Shown here: in pieces, positions 46,044 through 54,413 of the stretch
How the letters are laid out: each line of letters opens with the position of its first letter
Numbering within the stretch: the stretch's first letter is position 1
Source: DATFVA01 sp963811905
GTDB taxonomy: Bacteria; Bacteroidota; Ignavibacteria; Ignavibacteriales; Ignavibacteriaceae
Direction: 5' to 3'
NCBI GenBank assembly: GCA_963811905.1
Contig: CAWETK010000013.1
Span: 16,301 to 80,300, forward strand
Length of the DNA: 64,000 nt
Translations under genes and position numbers: made by a program
Notes under the pieces: generated by a model
What the model was told of the DNA's origin: nothing
The model's database searches: none
Seen by the model: the letters and a program-made list of their open reading frames with translations, nothing else

Positions 46044-46853
46044 ATGAGAAAAATTTTATTATATATATTTCTGGCAGTAACCTCGGTAATAACTCTCATT
46101 CCGTTTATATGGATGGTATCAGCTTCGTTTATGCCTGACGGAAAAGCAAGTGTTTATCCCCCTGTATTCTTCCCGACAGAGATAGTTTTTGATCAGTATG
46201 TTCATCTGCTTACAAGATTGAGTGTAGCACGAAGTTTTCTGAATAGCATCCTGGTATCCAGTATGGTGACTTTCTTCTCATTATTTTTTAATTCCATGGC
46301 TGGTTATGCTTTTGCAAAATACAGGTTTGCGGGCAAGAGTAAACTTTTCAACCTGCTGCTTGTAAATATGATTGTTCCTAGCCAGGTAACTATGCTTCCT
46401 TTATTCCTGATGCTGAAATCAGTAGGTCTGATTAACACATATATGGCTATACTGGTAACAGGTCTGGCCAGTATATTCGGCATCTTTTTAATAAGGCAGT
46501 TCTGTATATCAATTCCCGACAGTCTGATCGAAGCTGCAAAAATAGACGGGGCGTCAGATTTTCTTATATACAGAAAAATAATCCTGCCGCTGGCCGCACC
46601 AATACTGGCGACTCTGGGAATTATAACCTTCCTGGGAACATGGAATGATTTTCTTTGGCCCCTTATTGCTCTGACGGACGATTCTATGTATACACTGCCG
46701 GTAGCTCTTTCAAGTTTAATGCTGGAGCACACAAAAGATCCTGAACTAATGATGGCAGCGTCGGTTATAACCATCATTCCTGTTATTGTGGTATTTCTTG
46801 TGCTCCAGCGGTATTATATAAAAGGGATTATGCTCGGCGGAGTGAAGGAATAA
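46044..46853 (+). CDS. Sugar ABC transporter permease, MalG/UgpE type
   Basis: 269 residues with six predicted membrane helices and the EAA loop EAAKIDGASDFLIYRKIILPLA (about 172-193). The LGTWNDFLWPLIAL segment is typical of MalG-type permeases. It begins 2 bp after the MalF-type gene. No ATP-binding subunit is encoded here or downstream; CUT1 importers often share a housekeeping MsiK/MalK-type ATPase encoded elsewhere, which is the likely solution. It is the last gene of the glycan locus. Confidence 0.93.
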   Translation: MRKILLYIFLAVTSVITLIPFIWMVSASFMPDGKASVYPPVFFPTEIVFDQYVHLLTRLSVARSFLNSILVSSMVTFFSLFFNSMAGYAFAKYRFAGKSKLFNLLLVNMIVPSQVTMLPLFLMLKSVGLINTYMAILVTGLASIFGIFLIRQFCISIPDSLIEAAKIDGASDFLIYRKIILPLAAPILATLGIITFLGTWNDFLWPLIALTDDSMYTLPVALSSLMLEHTKDPELMMAASVITIIPVIVVFLVLQRYYIKGIMLGGVKE

Positions 46854-46997
46854 ATGCTGTAAAGGGCGATGAGTGAAAAGTGAGTGAAGAACAGAGGAGA
46901 AGGGAGAGGAAGGCTTCAAGAAAGGGAGGAAAAGGTCAATTCGTAGAAATTCCTCAGGTGAAGATTCTTTGCATTGAAACACTGTGAAGGCGAGCTG

Positions 46998-48809
46998 TTA
47001 TTTAAGAGAAAGCTTGATTGTAAACTCTGCTCCATCGTTCATTTTATATTCAATCGAGCCGTTGTGCTGAGAAACCATTGAGTGGACGATCTGGAAGCCG
47101 AGGGTTTTGGACTTTGGCAAATTAATTTTTTCGGGGAGCCCTGCGCCGTTATCCTTCAGGATAAGTAAGATCATTCTATCTTCTTTTTTCAATTCAATTA
47201 AAATGAGACCCTTCTCTTTATTCTTAAAAGCATATTTGACTGCATTTGTTATCAGCTCGTTAATAATTAATCCTATTGATATCGCCAGGCTCGAACTGAT
47301 AGTGAAATTATCAATATCCTTAACGATTTTTATTTTACGGGCATCGTTGTCATTAATAGATCTTATATGATCCACTATTTTATACAGGTAGGTTTGTACA
47401 TTAACTTCATTAAGATCGGAGGACCGGTATAGATAATCGTGCAGGAATGAAACCGAGGTTAGCCTGTTCCGGCTGTCGCTCAATATGCTTTGTATCTTTT
47501 TGTCTTTTGTATTAACCAGCTGCAGGTTGAGCAGGCTGGCCATCAATTGAAGGTTGTTCTTAATCCTATGATTTGATTCCTTTACAAGAACTTCTTTTTC
47601 GGCGACAAGATTCTTCAGTTTCTTCTCTGCTTCTACCAGGCCGGAAATGTCTTCTACTGCAACGACTACAGCTAGAACGTTGCCATCCTTGAGCAGGGGA
47701 ATTGCCGAGTTTAATATCGTTTTTCTTGAACCGTCAAAACACTGGATCTCAAGGACTTCACCAATTGAAGTCTCCTTTTTTGTTAAAGCCTTGTAGCTTG
47801 CCCAGTCCTCGCTCATTATTTCTTTTTTAGTGTCAGCTCTCCATGCCCTGTATTTTTTATGATCGTTTATATCCCTGTATTCCGACCCGGCCCAGATGTC
47901 CAAATGTTTTTTGTTATTGCTGATCAGTTTTCCCTCATTGTTAAGGATAGAAATACCAACAGGCAGGATATCGAAGATTCCGAGCAGAAGATCTTTCTGC
48001 TCCTGAAGTTCCAGGGCAAGAGATTTCCTTTCAGTAATATCCTCAACAGTTGTAAAGAAAAATTTTATTTCATCCTGATTATTGAAGATTGCAGTCCGGG
48101 TAATGTTTGCCCAAACAATGCTTCCATTCTTATGAACAAATCTTTTCTCAAGATTATAACTTTTTGTTTCACCGGAAATCAGCTTTTCAAAATTCATCAG
48201 ATCTTTTTCAAGGTCATCCGGGAAAGTTATATCGTTTATGGATTTACCGGTCAGTTCATATTTTGAATACCCTGTAATATCGCAGAACTTTTTATTAACC
48301 TTTATAAAAGAAGCATTGGTTGAAAGATGTACAAATCCTACTGCTGCCTGTTCAAAAGTATTCGTATAGAGGTTCAGGGAGTTCTTCAGTTTCTGTTCCA
48401 GCTCGTTACGGTTAACCGCATACTCAATCACCCTTGTTAAATATTTCGGCTGCATCTCATCCTTAGAAACATAATCCTGTGCTCCGGACTGGATGGCCTT
48501 CAATCCGATTTCATCTGAGCCATCTATGGTTAATACAACCACAGGGATCGAATCATCGAGCTCCTTTAATTTTCTCAATGAATCAAGTCCTGTGCTGTCT
48601 GGAAGTCCCAGGTCAAGGATGACGACAGCTATTTTTTCTTTTTTGATTAAGTTAAGGCCTTCTGCTAAACTGTCGCAGGATTTAATAGAAAATCTTGAAA
48701 ACCGGGTGCCTTCGCGGAGGTGCTCATTGATAAGCAGGCGGTCGCCCGGATTATCTTCAATTAAAAGTACTGTTATAACAGAAGTGTCTACTTGCATATC
48801 CATTCGCAC
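46998..48809 (-). CDS. REC-PAS-PAS-HisKA_2 hybrid sensor kinase
   Basis: 603 residues, no membrane segment. An N-terminal receiver (about 11-130) has the phospho-acceptor Asp66 (VVILDLGLPD). A PAS domain at about 145-262 ends in ...TTVEDITERK, and a second PAS lies at about 270-390. The kinase core is of the HisKA_2 type with the phospho-His at 414 (VKESNHRIKNNLQLMASLLNLQ) and an ATPase domain with NELITNAVKYAF and LKDNGAGLPE. The gene is last in a three-gene minus-strand operon (3-bp gap). The receiver may take phosphate from the first kinase, giving a relay. No DNA-binding output is present. Confidence 0.92.
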   Translation of the reverse strand: MRMDMQVDTSVITVLLIEDNPGDRLLINEHLREGTRFSRFSIKSCDSLAEGLNLIKKEKIAVVILDLGLPDSTGLDSLRKLKELDDSIPVVVLTIDGSDEIGLKAIQSGAQDYVSKDEMQPKYLTRVIEYAVNRNELEQKLKNSLNLYTNTFEQAAVGFVHLSTNASFIKVNKKFCDITGYSKYELTGKSINDITFPDDLEKDLMNFEKLISGETKSYNLEKRFVHKNGSIVWANITRTAIFNNQDEIKFFFTTVEDITERKSLALELQEQKDLLLGIFDILPVGISILNNEGKLISNNKKHLDIWAGSEYRDINDHKKYRAWRADTKKEIMSEDWASYKALTKKETSIGEVLEIQCFDGSRKTILNSAIPLLKDGNVLAVVVAVEDISGLVEAEKKLKNLVAEKEVLVKESNHRIKNNLQLMASLLNLQLVNTKDKKIQSILSDSRNRLTSVSFLHDYLYRSSDLNEVNVQTYLYKIVDHIRSINDNDARKIKIVKDIDNFTISSSLAISIGLIINELITNAVKYAFKNKEKGLILIELKKEDRMILLILKDNGAGLPEKINLPKSKTLGFQIVHSMVSQHNGSIEYKMNDGAEFTIKLSLK

Positions 48810-48812
48810 TGC

Positions 48813-49256
48813 TCAGGTTTTAGGAAGTTTAACGATTGTAAGCCAGAAATTCTCAATTGATTTAATTACTTTTATAAAGTTATCGAGATCCACGGGTTTG
48901 GAAATAAAACAATTTGCATAATTCTGGTAACTTCTTGAAATATCCTCTTCAGCACTGGAGGAGGTTAAGACAACCACAGGGATTGTTTTAAGTGCATCGT
49001 TGTTTTTGATCTCGATGAGAATCTCACGGCCGTCTTTTTTGGGCAGGTTCAGGTCAAGAAGTATAATGTCAGGATTACTATAACCGGAACTGCTGCCGTT
49101 TTTTTTCAGGTAATTTATAGCTTCTTCACCGTCTGAAATAACTGTCAGTTCAGCAAAGAATTTGTTCTCCTTCAATGATTCCTGGATAAGCCTGATATCG
49201 CCAGGGTTATCTTCAATAAGGAGCACATTGAGAGGTTCTAAAGTCTGTATCGGCAT
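48813..49256 (-). CDS. Single-domain response regulator, Rcp1 type
   Basis: 147 residues forming one receiver domain of the Rcp1/CheY-like kind: LLIEDNPGDIRLIQESLKE at the acidic pocket, phospho-Asp68 in IILLDLNLPKKDG, VVVLTSSSAEEDI, and the conserved Lys in CFISKPVDLDNF. The extended loop between beta-2 and beta-3 is typical of regulators that partner phytochrome-like kinases. It has no output domain. It lies between two kinases with 3-bp gaps and is the obvious phosphate shuttle between them. Confidence 0.92.
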   Translation of the reverse strand: MPIQTLEPLNVLLIEDNPGDIRLIQESLKENKFFAELTVISDGEEAINYLKKNGSSSGYSNPDIILLDLNLPKKDGREILIEIKNNDALKTIPVVVLTSSSAEEDISRSYQNYANCFISKPVDLDNFIKVIKSIENFWLTIVKLPKT

Positions 49257-49259
49257 TGA

Positions 49260-50369
49260 TCACTCCTTTACTGGGATTGTGAAAAAAAATGTTGTACCCG
49301 AACCTGGCTGAGACTCAAGCCAAATTCTCCCTCCGAGCTTCTCAACTATTCTTTTACATATTGCCAGTCCCATTCCTGTACCAGGATATTCAGTCTTACC
49401 ATGAAGTCTCTGAAATATCTTAAATATTTTATCATAATATTTCTCTTCTATACCAATTCCATTATCTTTTATAGAGAAAAGCCATTCAGAATGGTTTTTA
49501 ACAGACGAGATTTCAATCTCTGACCTGTTAACATTGTATTTAATGGCATTTGAGAATAAATTAGTGAAAAGCCTTGAGAGCAGAGATTCATCCGAAAAAA
49601 CAACCGGAAGGTCTCCATATCTGATCGTGACATTTTTTTCCTCAATCAGGGCTGTAAAATCTTCAATTATATTATCCACCACCGATTTGATCGAAACATT
49701 TTTAAATGCTTTCCGGCTTGTGTTAAGTCTGGAATATTCGAGAAGATTATCGATAAGTACTTTCATCCGCTGAGCACCATCTACAGCGTAGTAGATGAAT
49801 TCATTGGCATCCTTATCAAGTTTATCGGCGTATCTTTTTTGAAGCAGCTGCGTAAAACTTATTACCATCCTTATCGGTTCCTGGAGATCATGTGAAGCTA
49901 TATATGCAAACTGCTCGAGTTCTTCATTTGATTCTTTCAGGGATCTGATTGTCCTTTCATCCTCATGGGCCGGATTGCCGGCAGTCCAATTAATTACAAG
50001 GTATTGTTCGTATTTTACTATCTGGAAATTATAGTTATCCATGTATGAAACCCCGGAACCGTTAAAATCTTCAGCAGCTAATTTAACCGGTTCTCCCGTT
50101 TCATATACGGATTTCAGTGCCTCCCATAATTCATCATTGTTGTTTGCAGGGAAAATGGATTTGAATTTTCTGCCTTCTGCGGTATCCCGGCTAAGACCGA
50201 AAGAGGCAGCAGCGGGATAATTGGCAAGCAGGAAGGTAAAGTCTGTTATATTGTTGTCACTATCTAATTCAGGAGAGAGTACAGCAACAGGGATCTGCAG
50301 TGATTCAAGCAGAGAAAATAAGCTGATATCTGAATCTGAGTTAGATATCCTTGCTCTGGAAATATCCAT
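49260..50369 (-). CDS. PAS-containing histidine kinase
   Basis: 369 residues, soluble. Residues about 20-130 form a PAS-like sensor (FLLANYPAAASFGLSRDTAEGRKF). The dimerisation helix has the phospho-His at 160 (EQFAYIASHDLQEPIRM), as in phytochrome-type kinases. The ATPase domain has NLFSNAIKYN, IKDNGIGIEEKYYDKIF, GKTEYPGTGMGLAICKRIVEKLGG and GSGTTFFFTIP. It lacks the GAF/PHY domains of true phytochromes. It is first in the operon; the AGATATC-rich leader shows no recognisable operator. Confidence 0.92.
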   Translation of the reverse strand: MDISRARISNSDSDISLFSLLESLQIPVAVLSPELDSDNNITDFTFLLANYPAAASFGLSRDTAEGRKFKSIFPANNNDELWEALKSVYETGEPVKLAAEDFNGSGVSYMDNYNFQIVKYEQYLVINWTAGNPAHEDERTIRSLKESNEELEQFAYIASHDLQEPIRMVISFTQLLQKRYADKLDKDANEFIYYAVDGAQRMKVLIDNLLEYSRLNTSRKAFKNVSIKSVVDNIIEDFTALIEEKNVTIRYGDLPVVFSDESLLSRLFTNLFSNAIKYNVNRSEIEISSVKNHSEWLFSIKDNGIGIEEKYYDKIFKIFQRLHGKTEYPGTGMGLAICKRIVEKLGGRIWLESQPGSGTTFFFTIPVKE

Positions 50370-50478
50370 TGGTTAATCTTTCCCTCATATAAAATCCAGG
50401 CGAAATTTAACTAATAAAATTTAGAGATACATTTGGGAAAACGTGACAAAAAGCACTGTTTGTGAATTGGGGGATTGC

Positions 50479-50504
50479 GCGAATTGAGCGAATTGGGCGA
50501 ATTA
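50479..50504 (+). repeat. 9-bp micro-tandem array (GCGAATTGR)
   Basis: GCGAATTGA (50479), GCGAATTGG (50488) and GCGAATTA (50497) are directly repeated. Confidence 0.7.
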
Positions 50505-50731
50505 ATTAGGGAATAGAGCGGAACTAAGAATTGGAAGAATTGCAGATTGGCGGATTCAGAAATGGAAGGCAGATTTTCGCAGCTCAGTTAGATTTTTTTT
50601 TCTTGCTTCGAAATGATATTTCTCTTATAATGTTCCTTAAATTTTGAGCCCTCTTTGCCGGCGATTGTCGGAACCTTCCCGACTCTGCTCACCTTGTCGG
50701 GAATTATTTTAATTGATACTCTGGATTCTTT

Positions 50732-50780
50732 CGGCCATCTCTCGGCCATCTTTCGGCCATCACTCGGCCTTTTCCCGGCT
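50732..50780 (+). repeat. 11-bp tandem array (CGGCCATCWYT)
   Basis: CGGCC recurs at 50732, 50743, 50754 and 50765, then CGGCT at 50776: five units at an exact 11-bp period. The period equals that of the arrays inside the dispersed elements at 7583-7733 and 31594-31756, but the TGACAAAATGTCA end palindromes are absent here. Confidence 0.75.
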
Positions 50781-50848
50781 TCTTCCGCCGGTTTATCAAC
50801 TCAAATCATTCTTATGAACGCTGCGATATAAAAATGTCCGGACTTTTT

Positions 50849-51835
50849 TTATTTTTTTCCTATAAGAAGGTCTGATCCGAAAGATGTATTCTTCCTCTCT
50901 ATATCTGAGATTCCTGCTGCTTCAAACCATTCTCTCATTTCAGATTCGGTATACGTATCGCCTTCTTCAGTACCGACCAGCATATTCAGAGAGAAGAAAG
51001 CTCCGAAGCCCGGATGTACCCTATCCTCACTCATAATAAAATCACTTATGATGATCATTCCTTTTTCATTAAGAGCATGGGCGCATTTTTGAATCAGCTT
51101 TTTATTCTGGTCATAACTATTTATATGAACAATTGCGGACAGAAGGATAAGGTCATAGTTATCTTCAAAATCGTTGTCGAGATAATTTCCTTCAATAAAA
51201 TTAATTTTATCCGACAAGCCGGCTTCTTCAACATACTTCCTGGTAAGAGGAATAACATGAGGCAGATCCAATACGACTGCAGATGAACCGGGATTCTTCC
51301 TTACCAGTTCCATAGAAAAAGCAGCAGATCCCCCGCCTACATCGAGTATCTTATTAACACCGGCGATATCGATCATCATTGCAATGATTTTTGCCTGGTG
51401 AACTCCGCGGTAATGCATTGCTCCGATAAAAGCTTCAACCCATTCAGTTTTTTCTATTTTATTCTGATCTCCCTTATGTGAGCTTCCTTTTATTACCGAT
51501 TCTGTAAGGAAAGTCCACGTATCCCACAGGTGATTTGTATGGTACAAAGCACCCATAAAATCAGGTTTTCCTTCAACAAGGCATTTTGAGGCAATGTCAG
51601 TATTATAGAATTTTCCCTTAACTTTTTTTAATAAGCCCATTGCGCAGAGGGCATTCATCAATCTGGATGCTGCCTTGGGATCTGAATTGATTTTTTCAGA
51701 AACATCTTCAGCTGACATCATATGTTTATCGAGGACGGTAAAAATTCCCAACTCAAATGCAGATAACAAGATACGGCTTTCCCTGAATGAATTGGCAATA
51801 TCCCTGATCTCACCTGCGGATTTAATTTCTTCCAT
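50849..51835 (-). CDS. SAM-dependent O-methyltransferase (acetylserotonin O-methyltransferase-like)
   Basis: 328 residues. The N-terminal dimerisation domain is a winged helix (about 10-100, ILLSAFELGIFTVLDKHMMSAEDVSEKI). The SAM-binding Rossmann domain has motif I KILDVGGGSAAFSMELV (about 182-198) and later DLPHVIPLTRKYVEEAGL and DLILLSAIVHIN. This architecture is that of small-molecule O-methyltransferases (Pfam Methyltransf_2 type) such as those of phenolics, quinones or bacteriochlorophyll/carotenoid pathways. The substrate is not evident. The gene is alone, with the next gene divergent at 51975. Confidence 0.88.
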   Translation of the reverse strand: MEEIKSAGEIRDIANSFRESRILLSAFELGIFTVLDKHMMSAEDVSEKINSDPKAASRLMNALCAMGLLKKVKGKFYNTDIASKCLVEGKPDFMGALYHTNHLWDTWTFLTESVIKGSSHKGDQNKIEKTEWVEAFIGAMHYRGVHQAKIIAMMIDIAGVNKILDVGGGSAAFSMELVRKNPGSSAVVLDLPHVIPLTRKYVEEAGLSDKINFIEGNYLDNDFEDNYDLILLSAIVHINSYDQNKKLIQKCAHALNEKGMIIISDFIMSEDRVHPGFGAFFSLNMLVGTEEGDTYTESEMREWFEAAGISDIERKNTSFGSDLLIGKK

Positions 51836-51974
51836 TTTATAAGTCTTTATCGTTAGAAACCTTATCTGATAAAATAGAAAAAAGACATTAAAAAAACCCG
51901 GCGGGAAGCATTAAACCATGAGCTTGATGTGAGTGTCTAATTTTGGTTATGATAATTAAAAAAAGGACAGGAAA

Positions 51975-52322
51975 ATGAAAATAATGGTCGTTTTGTCAGC
52001 TGTTTTATTACTTCTTGCAGGATCAATTAATGCTCAGCAAAGGTTTACTCCGCAGGAAAGGGCGAAAAATCTAAAAGAAAAACTCAATTTAACGGACGAA
52101 CAAACCGCTAAAGTTGAGCAGATACTTACCAATTCCAATGCGGAAATTCAGAAGCTTCGGGCAGGTGAAAATCCGGACAGGGAAAAGTTCAGAGAAATAA
52201 GAGAAAATTCGAATAAGGCCATTCTTGAAATACTGACTGAAAAGCAGAAGACCGAATTCAATAAAATGCTTGATGAGAGAAAGCCGGGGAAAAGATCCCA
52301 ACTGAATAATAAAAATCAATAA
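51975..52322 (+). CDS. Small periplasmic Spy/CpxP-like protein
   Basis: 115 residues with a signal peptide (about 1-20, ending SINAQ). The mature part is helical and charged and carries the LTxxQ-type signature twice: LNLTDEQTAKVEQIL and LEILTEKQKTEFNKML. Spy/CpxP-like proteins act as periplasmic chaperones or metal/stress sensors. It starts 40 bp before a MacA-like adaptor gene and is probably the first gene of the efflux operon, where it may protect against envelope stress or sense the exported compound. AAAAGGACAGG provides a good ribosome site. Confidence 0.82.
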   Translation: MKIMVVLSAVLLLLAGSINAQQRFTPQERAKNLKEKLNLTDEQTAKVEQILTNSNAEIQKLRAGENPDREKFREIRENSNKAILEILTEKQKTEFNKMLDERKPGKRSQLNNKNQ

Positions 52323-52362
52323 TAATAAACCAGTGATAACTAATTCTGTTTGAGAAATCTAA

Positions 52363-53637
52363 ATGAAAAAGAAAGTTCTAATACCCGTTACATTATTGGC
52401 GGCCGTTGTTCTAATAGTATATTTTGTCTTTTTTAACAGCAGCAGTGCCGATACAAATAAATTTATTTTTGCCAGGATCACGAAAGGTGATTTGAGCACC
52501 ACAATAACGAGTACGGGTGCGCTGCAGGCAGTTACGACTGTAGATGTAGGCACACAGGTATCCGGAAGGATTGATAGATTACTCGTCGATTTTAATTCGA
52601 ATGTTAAGAAAGGCCAGCTGCTGGCAATACTGGATACGACTAACCTTGCGCTGCAGGTAAGGAATTCCCAGGCAGGACTTGAGAAAGCGCAGGCCCAGTA
52701 TGATATTTCAAAAGCACAGTTTGACAGGGATCAGTCATTATTCGATAAAGGTTATCTCTCGCAGCTGGATTATGTGACATCAAAATCTAATTATTTAACT
52801 GCTAAAGCAACCCTGACTTCTGCGCAGACTTCACTGGCGCAGGCAAAAACAAACCTGGGATATGCATTTATTTATTCCCCGATAAATGGAAAGATAATTA
52901 ACAGGAATGTGGAAGAGGGACAGACTGTTGCGGCAAGTCTATCGGCGCCCACACTTTTCACAATAGCAGAGGATCTTTCCAAAATGCAGATCCTGGCTGA
53001 TGTGGATGAGAGTGATATCGGGCAGATCAAAGTAGGGCAGGATGCTAAATTTAATGTGCAGGCTTATCCCGAGAAAGAATTTACGGGTAAAGTTGTTCAG
53101 ATACGGCTGGGTTCAACCGTTGTCTCAAATGTTGTGAATTATGTTGTGGTGGTAAATGCCGATAACAACGATGGTCAGCTTCTCCCCGGGATGACAGCTA
53201 CAATAGACTTTTATGTTGAACAGAGAAATAATGTATTGATGATTCCGAATGCAGCATTGAGATTCCAGCCGACAGAGAAAATGGTATCCGATTTTACGGC
53301 ACAGATGCAGAAGTCGAAGGCAAATCTGCCCGACAGCCTGAAGCAGAAATTTCAACCGCGGGGAGGAAATCAAAGCCAATCGCGCGGAAACTTCGGGCAG
53401 GGCAATAAATCAAGAGGCTCCTTCTGGTTTATTGATGCAAACGGGAGTCCGGAGATGGGATTTGCCGTACTCGGATTGACCGACGGAAAAAATACAGAGG
53501 TCGTCAGAAGCAGAAATGCAGAGGATGGTATGCAGGTGATAACCGGACTTGAAACAGCGGGTGAAACTCAAACCACCAATCCCAATCTTCTAACACCGAA
53601 CAGAAGTATATCGAGAGGAATAAGAAGAGGTTTATAA
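52363..53637 (+). CDS. MacA-like periplasmic adaptor (RND/ABC efflux membrane-fusion protein)
   Basis: 424 residues with one N-terminal membrane helix (about 5-24). The lipoyl-like strand VSGRIDRLLVDFNSNVKKGQLLAILD (about 67-92) is followed by a coiled-coil hairpin (about 95-165, AQAQYDISKAQFDRDQSLF) and the second lipoyl half LGYAFIYSPINGKIINRNVEEGQTV. Beta-barrel and membrane-proximal domains come next. It links the inner-membrane MacB-type transporter encoded next to a TolC-type channel. A Gly/Asn/Gln/Ser-rich insert (about 330-352, GNQSQSRGNFGQGNKSRG) is unusual. Its stop overlaps the ATPase start by one base (TAATG). Confidence 0.92.
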   Translation: MKKKVLIPVTLLAAVVLIVYFVFFNSSSADTNKFIFARITKGDLSTTITSTGALQAVTTVDVGTQVSGRIDRLLVDFNSNVKKGQLLAILDTTNLALQVRNSQAGLEKAQAQYDISKAQFDRDQSLFDKGYLSQLDYVTSKSNYLTAKATLTSAQTSLAQAKTNLGYAFIYSPINGKIINRNVEEGQTVAASLSAPTLFTIAEDLSKMQILADVDESDIGQIKVGQDAKFNVQAYPEKEFTGKVVQIRLGSTVVSNVVNYVVVVNADNNDGQLLPGMTATIDFYVEQRNNVLMIPNAALRFQPTEKMVSDFTAQMQKSKANLPDSLKQKFQPRGGNQSQSRGNFGQGNKSRGSFWFIDANGSPEMGFAVLGLTDGKNTEVVRSRNAEDGMQVITGLETAGETQTTNPNLLTPNRSISRGIRRGL

Positions 53638-54401
53638 TGGGAACCGATGAGAAAAAAAATATTATAAAAATAAGCGGACTTACCAAAACCTACACTGTAG
53701 GCGAGGTGGAAGTTCATGCACTTAGATCTGTTGATCTGACAATTAATCAGGGCGAGTTTGTTGCAATTATGGGATCTTCGGGTTCAGGAAAATCAACTTT
53801 GATGAATATTATCGGCTGCCTTGATAGTCCCACCTCCGGTGATTATTTATTAGATGGGGTTAATACAAGGACTCTGTCTAAGAATGATTATGCAAAGATC
53901 AGGAACCAGAAAATAGGATTTGTGTTCCAGGGATTTAACCTTCTTTCCAGAACGTCTGCCTTAGAAAATGTAGAACTTCCTTTAATGTATGACCGGTACG
54001 AGCGCATAAAGGACCCCGCGAAGAAAGCCGTAGAAGTACTGGAAAGAGTAGGGCTGGGCGACAGGCTTCATCATGAACCGAACCAGTTATCGGGAGGACA
54101 GCAGCAGAGAGTTGCAATAGCCAGGGCGCTGGTTAACGAGCCTTCACTTATTCTCGCTGATGAGCCTACAGGAAACCTTGACAGCCATATGTCTGTTGAA
54201 GTCTTCGCTCTTTTTCAGAAACTGAACGATGAAGGCATCACTATTGTGCTCGTTACTCACGAAAGAGATTTTGCAAAGTTCGCAAAAAGAATAGTAGAAC
54301 TGAAAGACGGAAAAGTGATTCGTGATTCTGTAATTAAAGACAGGCTGATCGGCGAAGAAGAGCTGAAAAAAATAGAAGAGACAGTCTTCGATGAAAATTA
54401 A
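53637..54401 (+). CDS. MacB-type ABC transporter ATP-binding protein
   Basis: 254 residues: Walker A GSSGSGKST (about 46-54), Q-loop FVFQGFNLL, signature LSGGQQQRVAIA and Walker B LILADEPTGNLD. This is the LolD/MacB-like ATPase type for mechanotransmission transporters that work from the periplasm. It overlaps the adaptor gene by one base, and the permease gene begins 12 bp after it. ATPase and permease are separate polypeptides, unlike E. coli MacB where they are fused. Confidence 0.95.
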   Translation: MGTDEKKNIIKISGLTKTYTVGEVEVHALRSVDLTINQGEFVAIMGSSGSGKSTLMNIIGCLDSPTSGDYLLDGVNTRTLSKNDYAKIRNQKIGFVFQGFNLLSRTSALENVELPLMYDRYERIKDPAKKAVEVLERVGLGDRLHHEPNQLSGGQQQRVAIARALVNEPSLILADEPTGNLDSHMSVEVFALFQKLNDEGITIVLVTHERDFAKFAKRIVELKDGKVIRDSVIKDRLIGEEELKKIEETVFDEN

Positions 54402-54413
54402 GGTTTAATAAAA

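Larger units (their letters stand above)
50370..50848. other. 479-bp gene-free region with 9-bp and 11-bp tandem arrays
   Basis: No gene seen between the kinase operon promoter side and the 3' end of the methyltransferase gene. A 9-bp array GCGAATTGR lies at 50479-50504 and an 11-bp array at 50732-50780, both listed separately. Confidence 0.6.

Noticed and set aside
46304..46777. Minus-strand 157-codon frame
   Set aside because: Antisense to the MalG-type permease gene; composition is that of a reversed membrane protein gene.
48493..48921. Plus-strand 142-codon frame
   Set aside because: Antisense to the receiver domains of two real signalling genes.
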